Positions 1-7,706 of a stretch of DNA of 64,000 nucleotides are shown piece after piece. Source of the stretch: Micromonospora sp. CCTCC AA 2012012 (GTDB lineage Bacteria; Actinomycetota; Actinomycetes; Mycobacteriales; Micromonosporaceae); contig NZ_CP159342.1 of assembly GCF_040499845.1 (NCBI RefSeq), positions 2,480,001-2,544,000 on the forward strand. Direction: 5' to 3'. The number at the start of each line of letters is the position of its first letter. The first letter of the stretch is position 1. The notes below the pieces were generated by a model that saw only the letters and a program-made list of their open reading frames with translations, made no database searches and was not told where the DNA came from. Both the position numbers and the translations under genes were made by a program.

Positions 1-346
1 CCTGCGTCTCCAGGGTGGACATGCCGCCGACCCCGCCGACGATCACCCCGATCCGGCCGGGGTCGACGTCCCGCCCCACCTCGATGCCCGCGTCGGCGAG
101 CGCCTCGGCGGCGGTGAGCAGGGCCAGCAGCACCACCCGGTCGAGCACCTTCGTCTCCGGGCCGGACGCGACCTGGCGCGGGTCGATCTCCGGCAGCACC
201 CCGGCCACCTCCAGCGCCTCCCGCGCGGGGTGCCCCTCCGGTGGCCGGGCCAGCCCGGACCGGCCACCGGTCAGCGCGGCGAAGGTCGCCTCCACCCCCC
301 GTCCCGCCGGGGTGAACAGGCCCATCCCGGTGATGACGGCGGTCAC
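1..346 (-). CDS. Beta-ketoacyl synthase, N-terminal part (cut by window edge)
   Basis: This is the N-terminal 115 residues of a ketosynthase whose remainder lies before position 1. It opens with the family signature VITGMGLFTPAGRGVE and continues with the DRVVLLALLTAAEALADAG helix and the strand-glycine motif GVIVGGVGG, as in FabF-like condensing enzymes. The catalytic Cys and both His lie outside the window, so whether it is catalytic or chain-length-factor-like cannot be judged. The GTG start at 346 overlaps the TGA of the upstream ligase gene by 4 bp, so it is the last visible gene of a coupled operon that also holds two ACPs, another KS and a KS-like protein. Confidence 0.85.
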   Translation of the reverse strand, partial: MTAVITGMGLFTPAGRGVEATFAALTGGRSGLARPPEGHPAREALEVAGVLPEIDPRQVASGPETKVLDRVVLLALLTAAEALADAGIEVGRDVDPGRIGVIVGGVGGMSTLETQ

Positions 347-1959
347 GACGACCGCTCGCTCAGGTGGCGCTCGCGCAGCGCCACCTTGCGGACCTTGCCG
401 GTCACGGTGACCGGGATGTCGTCCGCCCGGACCGGCACCACCCGGCGCAGGGTCGCCCCGACGTCCGGGCCGAGCGCGGCCCGGACCGGTTCGGTCCGGT
501 CGACGGCCGGGTCCGCCCCGGCGGCGAGTTCCAGCAGCACGTCGGTGACCACCCCGGCGGCTTCCTTGACGATCACCACGGTGCAGTCGGTGACCTCGGG
601 GCAGGCGGCCAGGATCCGCTCCTCGGACAGGGCGGTGAAGAAGCGTTTCCCGTCGCCCGCGTCGACGGAGTCCACCGCCCGGTCCAGGTGGTAGAAGCGG
701 CCGTCGTCGTCGGTGCGGACCAGGTCGCCGGTGAGGTACCAGCCGCGCAGCCGGGACCGCCAGGTGGTCACCGAGTCGTTCCAGTAGCCCCGGAACAGCG
801 ACGGGGAGTCGACGCCGAGCCAGCCGACCCGGCCGGGCGGCAGCTCGTCGCCGTGCTCGTCGAGCACCGCCACCTTCGCGAACCGGTAGGGGCGGCCGAC
901 GCAGCGGCCGTACCGGTCGGTGTCGACGGTGTGGGTGAGGTGGAACATCGAGTGCCCCATCTCGCTGGACCCCAGCCCGTCGATGAAGACCGAGCCGGGC
1001 ACCCGGGTCACCCCGTCGCGGGTCACCACGTCGCGGGAGCCGACCCGCACCAGGCGGCGGATGTGCGGCTCGTGCGAGGCGTCCCCGGTGTTGAACCACA
1101 GCCGCACCGACCCCAGGTCGTACGCGGACAGGTCGAACCGGGCCAGTTCCGCCCAGGTCACCGAGAAGCCGAACACCCCGTCGGGCCGCCAGCGCTGGAT
1201 CGCGTCGAGCACCCGCTCGCCGCCCTGGTCGGACAGGAGGAACATCTCGGCCCGGTTGCCCAGCGCCTGGTTGACCATCAGCACGGTGGCGGTGTGCGGG
1301 GCGGGCAGCGCGTTGAGGATCCGGTGGGTGCCCTGCGCCTGCGGCATGGTGAGCAGGTGCCGGGTGGCGGCGAAGAGGCTGGCGTGCGAGTGCAGCACCG
1401 CCTTCGGCACCCCGGTGGTGCCGGAGGTGTGGGTGATGACGATCGGGTCCTCGTCGTGGTGCCGGTGGTGGGCGGGGGCGGCGGCCGGGTCCCCGGTGCC
1501 CGCGTCGGCGGGCCGGCCCAGCAGCGGGGCGCCCAGGTCATGCCCGGCCAGCAGCTCGGTGTGCGCGGCGTCGGCGAGCACCCCGGCGGGGCGCAGCCGA
1601 CGGATGTACTCGGCGGCGATCTCCGGACGCAGCCTGCCGTTCATCAGCGCCGGGATCGCGCCCAGCCGGGCCAGCGCCAGGAAGGACAGCACCATGTCGG
1701 CGGCGGCGGTGGCCCAGACCGCCACCGGGTCGCGCGGCCGTACGCCCCGGTCGTGCAGCCAGGCGGCCCGGGCGGCGACCCGCTCGTCGAGCTGCCCCAG
1801 GGTCAGTGGCTGCTCGGCCGGGTGGCCGTCGACCGCCGTGTCGAAGGTGAGCCCCGGTCCGTCCGGGTCGGCGCCGTGCGCCAGCACCCGGGCCAGCACG
1901 TTGCCGGCGCCCAGTTCGGTGTCGGCGGCGAGCGCGCCGCGCAGTCCCTTCGTCCTCAT
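343..1959 (-). CDS. AMP-dependent acyl-CoA/acyl-ACP ligase (class I adenylate-forming)
   Basis: A 538-residue adenylate-forming enzyme expected to activate a carboxylic acid with ATP and pass it to CoA or to a neighbouring ACP. The P-loop motif HTSGTTGVPKAVLHSH, the hinge region WYLTGDLVRTDDDG and the C-terminal catalytic lysine motif VTGKVRKVAL are all present, so it looks active. The ATG at 1959 overlaps the stop of the preceding gene as ATGA. It sits in an operon with two ACPs and three condensing-enzyme-like proteins and differs from the second ligase at 4767-6164, so two different acids may be activated at this locus. The substrate cannot be read from sequence. Loading of a starter unit is inference from context. 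Confidence 0.85.
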   Translation of the reverse strand: MRTKGLRGALAADTELGAGNVLARVLAHGADPDGPGLTFDTAVDGHPAEQPLTLGQLDERVAARAAWLHDRGVRPRDPVAVWATAAADMVLSFLALARLGAIPALMNGRLRPEIAAEYIRRLRPAGVLADAAHTELLAGHDLGAPLLGRPADAGTGDPAAAPAHHRHHDEDPIVITHTSGTTGVPKAVLHSHASLFAATRHLLTMPQAQGTHRILNALPAPHTATVLMVNQALGNRAEMFLLSDQGGERVLDAIQRWRPDGVFGFSVTWAELARFDLSAYDLGSVRLWFNTGDASHEPHIRRLVRVGSRDVVTRDGVTRVPGSVFIDGLGSSEMGHSMFHLTHTVDTDRYGRCVGRPYRFAKVAVLDEHGDELPPGRVGWLGVDSPSLFRGYWNDSVTTWRSRLRGWYLTGDLVRTDDDGRFYHLDRAVDSVDAGDGKRFFTALSEERILAACPEVTDCTVVIVKEAAGVVTDVLLELAAGADPAVDRTEPVRAALGPDVGATLRRVVPVRADDIPVTVTGKVRKVALRERHLSERSS

Positions 1960-2471
1960 TGACGGGTTCCTCCCCCCAGCAGCACCGCGACCGCCCCGGT
2001 GGGCGTGCCGTCGGGTGCCTCCTCGACGTGCACCAGCAACACCTCGTCGGCGTCGCCGTCGTAGCGCAGCAGTTCCGCCTCGGCCACGCCGTCGGCCCAC
2101 GGGTCGCCCGTCGGGCTGAGGCAGACCACCGGACCGTCCAGTCCCCAGCGCGCCGCGACGTGCCCGGCCACGCTGTTCGGCACCGACTGGAAGAAGAACA
2201 GCGGCCCGACCCGCCCCCCGGCGGCCACCGTGGACCGGACGTGCGCCGCGCTGACCCGGTCCCCGCCGGCGCTGACCAGCACCACCGCCGTCCGGGCCGG
2301 TTCCCCGTGGCGCTGCCCCAGGCAGCGATCGGCGACCGCCACGACCAGGGGCGCGAACGCCGAGTGCACGAAGCCCGGCACCCCCGGCGGTACGCCGTCG
2401 CCCTCCTGCGGCCACCGCGCCTCGGCGAGCACCCGCAGCCCGACCGCCGTCCGGCCGGGGTCGGCGGTCAT
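1956..2471 (-). CDS. Short ketosynthase-like N-terminal domain protein
   Basis: A 171-residue protein resembling only the N-terminal half of a ketosynthase, of the kind found beside KS genes in aryl-polyene-type and some actinomycete clusters. The recognisable stretch is GPLFFFQSVPNSVAGHVAA followed by GPVVCLSPTGDPWADG, which matches the region before and around the nucleophile in short KS-like partners. No C-terminal His domain exists, so it is probably non-catalytic and may pair with the KS encoded just upstream (2468-3583), like a chain-length factor. It overlaps both neighbours by 4 bp (ATGA). The family assignment comes from pattern recognition only. Confidence 0.6.
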   Translation of the reverse strand: MTADPGRTAVGLRVLAEARWPQEGDGVPPGVPGFVHSAFAPLVVAVADRCLGQRHGEPARTAVVLVSAGGDRVSAAHVRSTVAAGGRVGPLFFFQSVPNSVAGHVAARWGLDGPVVCLSPTGDPWADGVAEAELLRYDGDADEVLLVHVEEAPDGTPTGAVAVLLGGGTRQ

Positions 2472-3583
2472 CGGGCACCGACCAGCAGCGCGGTGTTCGC
2501 GCCACCGAAGGCGGCGTTCAGGCTGAGGGCGTACGGGGTGGCGGCGGGGCGGGGCGCGTCGGTGATCACGTCGAGCCGGCAGGTCTCGTCGGGGCCCAGG
2601 AAGCCGGCGTTGACGGGCAGTTTCCCGTGCCGCAGCGCCTGCACGGTGACCACCAGTTCGAGCAGGCCGGAGGCCTCCAGCGCATGCCCGTGCAGCGCCT
2701 TGGTGGAGCTGACCGGGACGCGGTCGGCGAGGTCGCCGAGGGCCAGCCGCAGGGCTGCCGCCTCCGACGCGTCGCTGAACGGCGTACCGGTGGCGTTGGC
2801 GTTGACGTAGCCGACCGCCTCGCCCGGCAGGCCGGCCCGGCCCAGCGCGGCCCGCACCGCCCGGGCCAGCCCCCGCCCCTGCGGGTCGGGCTGACACGGG
2901 TGGTACGCGTCCCCGGCCCGCCCCCAGCCGTGCACCGCGGCCAGGGGCTCGGCACCCCGGCGACGGGCCGCGTCGGCGGACTCCAGCACCACCGCGGCCA
3001 CCCCGTCGCCGAGCAGCAGGCCCCGCCGTCCGACGCTGAACGGGCGGACCGCGCCGTCGGTGGCGAGCGCCCGCCCGGCGTCGAAGAGCGCGTACTGGTC
3101 CGGCTCGACCAGGTAGCCGGCGGCCACCACGACCCGGGTGAGGTCGCCGCGCCCGATCAGGGCGGCCGCGTCGGCCACCGCCGTGCTCGCCGAGACGCAG
3201 GCGGTGGTGTAGACCCGGGTCGGTCCGCCGATCCCGCAGCGGCGGGCCAGGTGACCGGCGAGCGCCGGCACCTCCGGCCCACCGTCGCAGGTGGGACCGC
3301 CGTGGGCGGCCAGCAGCAGCGCCGACTCCGCCCGCCGGGCCGGGTCCAGACCGGCCGCCCGGCAGACCCGGTCGACCGCGTCGGTCAGCTCGTCGGCGAG
3401 GGTGCCGACCGCCGGCAGGGTGGCCGCCACCGTCACCCGGCGGCCGGTGGTGTCGAAGCGCCGTACCGGCCCGAACGCCGGGGTGCCGGCGAGCACCCCG
3501 GCGAGCTGCGCGTCGGCGCCCCTGCCGAGGGCGCTGAGCGCGTGGATGCCGGTGACCGGTACGGGCTGCCCCCGCTCAACCAT
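2468..3583 (-). CDS. Beta-ketoacyl synthase with His-to-Asn change in the active site
   Basis: A 371-residue condensing enzyme. The nucleophile Cys129 is present in YTTACVSASTA, the Lys295 motif STKALHG is present, and the second His is present as His300 in GHALEASG. The first catalytic His, normally in NAHGT, is replaced: the protein reads NANATGTPFSD with Asn263 at that place, confirmed from the nucleotides (AAC GCC AAC). This gives a Cys-Asn-His arrangement. It may still condense, or may only transfer acyl groups. The protein is somewhat shorter than FabF. Its ATG at 3583 lies inside the end of the upstream ACP gene (8-bp overlap), so ACP and KS translation are probably coupled. Confidence 0.85.
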   Translation of the reverse strand: MVERGQPVPVTGIHALSALGRGADAQLAGVLAGTPAFGPVRRFDTTGRRVTVAATLPAVGTLADELTDAVDRVCRAAGLDPARRAESALLLAAHGGPTCDGGPEVPALAGHLARRCGIGGPTRVYTTACVSASTAVADAAALIGRGDLTRVVVAAGYLVEPDQYALFDAGRALATDGAVRPFSVGRRGLLLGDGVAAVVLESADAARRRGAEPLAAVHGWGRAGDAYHPCQPDPQGRGLARAVRAALGRAGLPGEAVGYVNANATGTPFSDASEAAALRLALGDLADRVPVSSTKALHGHALEASGLLELVVTVQALRHGKLPVNAGFLGPDETCRLDVITDAPRPAATPYALSLNAAFGGANTALLVGAR

Positions 3584-3821
3584 CTGCGGGGGCGGTCAGC
3601 GCCGCGTGGAACACCGCGAGCGCGTCGTCGACGGTGCGGATGCCGGCCAGCTGGTCGTCGGTGAGGTCCAGCTGCCGGTCGTGGCGTTGCTCGACCAGGT
3701 GCACCAGCCAGGCCAGCTCCATCGAGCCGATCCGGTCGGGCACCTGGTCGACGGGTTTCGCGGTCAGTTCGGCGAGCATGCTCACCAGGTCAGCTCGCCC
3801 CAGGCCGGGCCGACCGTCCAT
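3576..3821 (-). CDS. Acyl carrier protein
   Basis: An 81-residue protein of ACP length with the phosphopantetheine attachment serine at residue 33 in RIGSMELAWLVHLVEQ. The motif is GSMEL rather than the usual DSLxL, but Ser and the following hydrophobic helix II pattern are kept. The ATG overlaps the stop of a second ACP gene upstream and the gene overlaps the KS gene downstream, so ACP-ACP-KS form one translational unit. It probably carries the acyl chain made by the KS at 2468-3583. The carrier-protein call is firm; the substrate is unknown. Confidence 0.75.
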   Translation of the reverse strand: MDGRPGLGRADLVSMLAELTAKPVDQVPDRIGSMELAWLVHLVEQRHDRQLDLTDDQLAGIRTVDDALAVFHAALTAPADG

Positions 3822-4087
3822 CAGGGCTGGTCGCTCGTGGCCCCGGTGACCCGGTCGGCCACCATGGTGGTGAACTCGCCGACCGTCATCAGCGCCAGCT
3901 TCTCCGACTCGTCGTCGGCGAACTTCAGGCCGTACCGGTCCTCGACGCGGACCGAGAGGTCGGCGAGGGCGAGTGACTCCAGGTCGACGCCGGAGGGGCC
4001 GAGGGTGGTGTCGTCGTCGATGTCGTCGACGTCGTAGTTCATGTCGGCGAGTTGCGCTATGACGAAGGTGCGGACCTCGTCTCGCAT
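3821..4087 (-). CDS. Acyl carrier protein
   Basis: An 88-residue acidic ACP with the attachment serine at residue 38 in GVDLESLALADL, followed by a normal helix II (SVRVEDRYG). It is the first gene of the minus-strand operon that runs off the window at position 1. Its start lies only 17 bp from the start of the divergent phosphopantetheinyl transferase gene, whose product would convert this ACP and its neighbours to the holo form. Promoter elements for each gene must therefore lie within the other gene. It is distinct in sequence from the ACP at 3576-3821 and from the ACP domain fused to the aromatase at 9369-10160. Confidence 0.85.
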   Translation of the reverse strand: MRDEVRTFVIAQLADMNYDVDDIDDDTTLGPSGVDLESLALADLSVRVEDRYGLKFADDESEKLALMTVGEFTTMVADRVTGATSDQP

Positions 4088-4104
4088 GGCGTTAACCTCT
4101 TTCC

Positions 4105-4725
4105 GTGGTCCAGCTGGCGGTGCCCGGTCGGGACACCGTGTACGTGTGGGTGGGCCGTACCGCCGGTGACCAGCGGGTGCTGGTGGGGCGGCTGCTGCAG
4201 CGCGCGGGTGGCACCCTGCTCGGCCGGACGGAAACGCGGATCGACGTGAGCCGGGAGCCCGGCGGGCGCCCGGTGGTGCGGGCCGACGACGGCCGGGCAC
4301 TGCCGGTCAGCGTCAGCCATGTCGACGGGGTGGTCGTGGTGGCCGCCCGGACGGGCGGCCCGGTCGGGGTGGACGTCGAGCCGCGTCGGTCGCTGCCCGC
4401 GTTGGCGCTGGCCCGCCGCTGGTACCACCCGGACGAGGTGGCCTGGCTGGGCGACCGCCCGCCGCGCGGGCGGGACGAGGACTTCCTGCGGCTGTGGACC
4501 GCCAAGGAGGCGGTCGGGAAGGCGCTCGGGTCGGGGCTGCGCGGGCAGGGGCTGCGCCGCCCGATGCCCCGGCCGGAGGTCGGGCCGCTGCGCCCGGTGC
4601 CCGGCTGCCCCGGTGTGCGGGTCGGCCATCCACCGCTCGGCGGCGAGCTGGATCCCGGGCGCGGGCTGGTGCTGGCGGTGGCGGTCGTCGGGGCGGCCGG
4701 ACCGGTCCGGGTCGTCCTCGCCTAG
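4105..4725 (+). CDS. 4'-phosphopantetheinyl transferase (Sfp type)
   Basis: A 206-residue Sfp-type transferase that moves phosphopantetheine from CoA to carrier-protein serines. Motifs appear in order: PVSVSH around residue 70, the Mg-binding GVDVE at 88-92, and WTAKEAVGKALG at 131-142 with the catalytic Lys134-Glu135. It is on the plus strand, divergent from the ACP operon and convergent with the ligase gene at 4767. Its location between two PKS operons that together need three or more carrier proteins makes these its likely targets. The GTG at 4105 is used; an in-frame GTG slightly downstream cannot be excluded because no clear ribosome-binding site is visible. Confidence 0.85.
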   Translation: MVQLAVPGRDTVYVWVGRTAGDQRVLVGRLLQRAGGTLLGRTETRIDVSREPGGRPVVRADDGRALPVSVSHVDGVVVVAARTGGPVGVDVEPRRSLPALALARRWYHPDEVAWLGDRPPRGRDEDFLRLWTAKEAVGKALGSGLRGQGLRRPMPRPEVGPLRPVPGCPGVRVGHPPLGGELDPGRGLVLAVAVVGAAGPVRVVLA

Positions 4726-4766
4726 CGGGCCGGTCGCCGTCGGTACGGCGTGCCGCAGCGGGCCGG

Positions 4767-6164
4767 TCACGACGCCGCGTCCCGCAGCGCCGTGGCGGAG
4801 CGGACCAGCTTGCCGGTGGTGGTGCGCGGCAGCCGGTCGAGCAGGCGCAGCGTACGCGGCCGCTTGTAGCCGGCCAGCCGCTCGGCGAGCAGGGCGTCCA
4901 GCGCCTCCTCGGTGAGCGGCCCGTCGGGCTGCACGTACGCGGTGATGCCGTCGTCCCAGACCACCACCGCGGCGCCCACCCCGGGCAGCTCGGCGACGGT
5001 GGTCTCCACCTCGGTCAGGTCGACCTTCAGGCCGCCCACCGACACCTGCGAGTCGAGCCGGCCGGCGACGGTGACCAGGCCGGTCTCCGGGTCGACGGAG
5101 CCGGCGTCGCGGGTGTGCAGCCAGCCGTCGGCCCAGCGGGTCGGGTCGCTGAGCCCGACGTACGGCGACGCGGGACAGCTCACGAGCAGCTCGCCGCCGG
5201 ACGCCCGGACCTCGATGCCGGGGGCCGGGGCGATGGCCGGGCGGTGCCGCCCCGACAGGTCGGTGCCGATGACGCCGACCTCGGTCATCCCGTACATGTT
5301 GCCGAGCGGGACGCCGTAGCGGTCGGTGAAGGCGCGGGCCACCGCGGCCGGAACCAGCTCGCCGCCGGTCGTCATCCGGCGCAGCTGCGGCAGCGGGCCG
5401 GCGGGGCGGGTGGAGGTGAGCAGACCGATGTGGAACGGCACGCCGAGCACGGTGGCCGGGGTGTCCTGGGCGGCGATCGCGGCGAGGATCGCGTCGCCGC
5501 CGAGCCGCTGCGGCGGCACCAGCTCGACGCCGGCGTGCAGGCCGTAGAGCAGGCCGCCGACCAGGCCGAGCACGTGCACCATCGACGGCAGCAGGATGAT
5601 CCGCTCGCCGGGTCGGGCCACCCCGTCGATGCGGGTGTAGCGGTGCACCTCGGCGACCAGGTCCGCGGCGGTCCGACCGATCACCTTGGACGGGCCGGTG
5701 GAGCCGGAGCTGAGCTGGATCACCGCGTGTCCGCTGACGGCGGGCCGGTCGGCGTACGGGGTGACGCCGTCGGTGACGTCCACGAAGATCCGGAGCGCGC
5801 CACCGCCGGTGCGGACCGGGGCGACCACCACCTGCGGGGTCAGCCGACGCAGCGCCCGGTCCACCTCGTGGTCGGTGAGCCGGTGGTCGAGCAGGATCGC
5901 CTGCGCCCCGATCCGCCAGGTGGCGAGCAGGTTCACCACGTACGCCAGCGACGGCGGCAGCCGCAGCGCGGCGGCTCCCCCGGGCCGCAGCCCGGCCGCG
6001 GCGAGCCGGTCCTGCGCCGCGTCGACGAGCCGGCGCAGGGTGCCCCGGTCGACCGGTTCGGGCAGCCGCAGACACACGTCGGCCGGTCGGCCGGCCAGCA
6101 GGATGTCGTTCACCCAGCCCACGTCTGTCGCCGCAGGATCTTCCGTCGTTGGTTGACTGCTCAC
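4767..6164 (-). CDS. Second AMP-dependent acyl ligase
   Basis: A 465-residue adenylate-forming enzyme with the P-loop motif QLSSGSTGPSKVIGRT, the NMYGMTEVGVIG adenine-binding region and the C-terminal lysine motif RTTTGKLVRSA. It is shorter than, and clearly different from, the ligase at 343-1959. It is monocistronic on the minus strand between the PPTase gene (convergent) and the KS/CLF operon. GTG at 6164 is preferred because upstream residues are unlike the family; a TTG at 6206 is also possible. It probably activates a carboxylic acid destined for one of the ACPs. That role rests on context, not on a specificity motif. Confidence 0.75.
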   Translation of the reverse strand: MSSQPTTEDPAATDVGWVNDILLAGRPADVCLRLPEPVDRGTLRRLVDAAQDRLAAAGLRPGGAAALRLPPSLAYVVNLLATWRIGAQAILLDHRLTDHEVDRALRRLTPQVVVAPVRTGGGALRIFVDVTDGVTPYADRPAVSGHAVIQLSSGSTGPSKVIGRTAADLVAEVHRYTRIDGVARPGERIILLPSMVHVLGLVGGLLYGLHAGVELVPPQRLGGDAILAAIAAQDTPATVLGVPFHIGLLTSTRPAGPLPQLRRMTTGGELVPAAVARAFTDRYGVPLGNMYGMTEVGVIGTDLSGRHRPAIAPAPGIEVRASGGELLVSCPASPYVGLSDPTRWADGWLHTRDAGSVDPETGLVTVAGRLDSQVSVGGLKVDLTEVETTVAELPGVGAAVVVWDDGITAYVQPDGPLTEEALDALLAERLAGYKRPRTLRLLDRLPRTTTGKLVRSATALRDAAS

Positions 6165-6253
6165 CACGCCCACCGCCCAGGCTGAAAGTGGGCGAAATAC
6201 GCCCAACAGGTGCGCTCTCCGGGGTGCTGCGGGAACAGTACGACAGCCCTTCC

Positions 6254-6277
6254 AGCCATTGCTAGATGCAAATGGCT
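6254..6277. promoter_or_regulatory. Inverted repeat upstream of ligase gene
   Basis: AGCCATT at 6254-6260 is mirrored by AATGGCT at 6271-6277 with a 10-bp spacer, inside the only AT-richer stretch between the ligase start (6164) and the hairpin at 6379. The position fits an operator for the minus-strand ligase gene. No matching -35/-10 pair is convincing. The remaining sequence of this roughly 300-bp gap holds no recognisable gene. Confidence 0.3.
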
Positions 6278-6378
6278 AGATCAAAAAGAGCGCCCGGACG
6301 GATTGCCGACCCTCGATCGGCCAGGCAGTATCAGACCCGCGTACGCCCGCCGCCCGCCACCCCGCCCGTGCTGCGCAC

Positions 6379-6430
6379 TTTCACGGAAAGAGTGGCCATT
6401 CCGCGGGGAATGGCCACTCTTTCCGTGAAA
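6379..6430 (-). terminator. Perfect 24-bp hairpin after the KS/CLF operon
   Basis: The arms 6379-6402 and 6407-6430 are perfectly complementary over 24 bp around a GCGG loop. The right end is 35 bp beyond the stop codon of the chain-length factor gene, so on the minus strand it is placed as a transcription terminator for the operon running 14166 to 6465. No T-run follows, which is common in actinobacteria. The arm is unusually long and perfect for a plain terminator, and its core (AGTGGCC) is shared with the hairpin repeat at 17113-17191. Confidence 0.65.
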
Positions 6431-6464
6431 CAGGGCGCTTTTCTGGGGTCGGCGGCGGGCGGGG

Positions 6465-7706
6465 TCAGGGGGTGGGTGGGGGGGCGGCGCCGCGCAGGAC
6501 GAGGGCGCTGTTGAAGCCGTCGAAACCGCGGGCGCCGATGAGGACGACGCGGGTGCGGGGGCGGCGGGGTTCGCGCAGGAAGTCCAGTTCGCAGCCCTCG
6601 GCGGGCTGCTCCGGGCCGGCCGAGGCGGGCAGCAGGTCGTGCCGGAAGGCGAGCAGCGCCGTCGCCACGTCCACCGCCGAGCCGCCCTGGTGCGCACGCC
6701 CGGTCAGCGGCTTCTGCGTGGTCACCGGCGGCGGCCGGTGACCGAACACCGACCGCAGCGCCGCCGCTTCGGCGCGGTCGTGCGCCGGCACCCCCAGCGC
6801 GTCGGGGAAGACCACGTCCACGTCGTGCGGTCGCACGCCCGCCCGGTCCAGGGCCAGCCGCAGCGCCCGCGCGTAGTGCGTCGGGTCCGGCTCCACGTCC
6901 GGCTCGGTGGGTGCGGCGTCGTGGGTGGCCGCCCAACCGGTCACCTCGCCGTAGATGCGCGCCCCCCGGGCCAGCGCGTGCCCCAACTCCTCCACCACGA
7001 AGACCGCGCCGCCCTCCGCCGGGACGTACCCGGCGGCCGCGACATCGAACGGCCGGTAGGCCCGCTCCGGGTCGGCCACGTCACTGAGCAGCCCGGAGCG
7101 GAGCTGACAGGCCAACGCGTACGGGCTGAGCGGGCACTCGGTCGCGCCGGCGATCACCACCGGGGTGCCCCGGCGGATCGTCCGTACCGCGTGCGCCAGG
7201 CTGTCCAGCCCACCGGCCGACTCGGCGTCCAGCACCCCGCACGGCCCCTTGAACTGGTGGCGGATGGAGAGCTGCCCGACGCTGGCCGCATAGAACCAGG
7301 CGATCGACTGGTACGCCCCGACGGTCCGGGTCGCCCCGCCCCAGAGCCGTTGCAGCTCCCGCTGCCCGAACAGGTTCCCCCCCGACGAGCTGGCCAGGGT
7401 GACCGCCCAGTCGTACGGGTCGGGGGCCTGCTCGGGCAGGCCGGCGTCGGCCAGCGCCATCCGGGTGGCGGCGAAGCCGAGGTGCGTCCACCGGTCGGTC
7501 TGCACGAGCTGCCGGGAGTCGGCGTACCGGGTGGGGTCGAAGTCCGGGACCTCGCCGCCGATCCGGGTCGGGTAGCCGGCCGGGTCGAACAGGGTGATCG
7601 GCCCGGTGCGCCGGGTGCCGGCGAGGACCGTCGCCCAGTGCGCGTCGGCGCCGACGCCGCTCGGCGCCACCACCCCCACCCCGGTCACCACCGCCCGCGC
7701 GGTCAT
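6465..7706 (-). CDS. Type II PKS chain-length factor (KS-beta)
   Basis: A 413-residue KS-like protein that would pair with the KS-alpha encoded just upstream to set polyketide length. The nucleophile Cys is absent: the aligned segment reads [15 protein letters not shown], so Ser163 occupies the Cys position. Classical chain-length factors have Gln there (AEQAGG). The His positions are also lost ([11 protein letters not shown] and [10 protein letters not shown]). The GGA-rich fold motifs and length match the family. Its ATG at 7706 overlaps the KS-alpha stop as ATGA, typical of KS/CLF pairs. It is the last gene of the operon and is followed by a 24-bp hairpin. Confidence 0.93.
   Translation of the reverse strand: MTARAVVTGVGVVAPSGVGADAHWATVLAGTRRTGPITLFDPAGYPTRIGGEVPDFDPTRYADSRQLVQTDRWTHLGFAATRMALADAGLPEQAPDPYDWAVTLASSSGGNLFGQRELQRLWGGATRTVGAYQSIAWFYAASVGQLSIRHQFKGPCGVLDAESAGGLDSLAHAVRTIRRGTPVVIAGATECPLSPYALACQLRSGLLSDVADPERAYRPFDVAAAGYVPAEGGAVFVVEELGHALARGARIYGEVTGWAATHDAAPTEPDVEPDPTHYARALRLALDRAGVRPHDVDVVFPDALGVPAHDRAEAAALRSVFGHRPPPVTTQKPLTGRAHQGGSAVDVATALLAFRHDLLPASAGPEQPAEGCELDFLREPRRPRTRVVLIGARGFDGFNSALVLRGAAPPPTP

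Noticed and set aside
364..1962. Long plus-strand open frames of 500 or more residues opposite the ligase gene
   Set aside because: They are antisense shadows caused by very high GC; their translations are Arg/Gly/Pro-rich without domains, while the minus frame has complete enzyme motifs.
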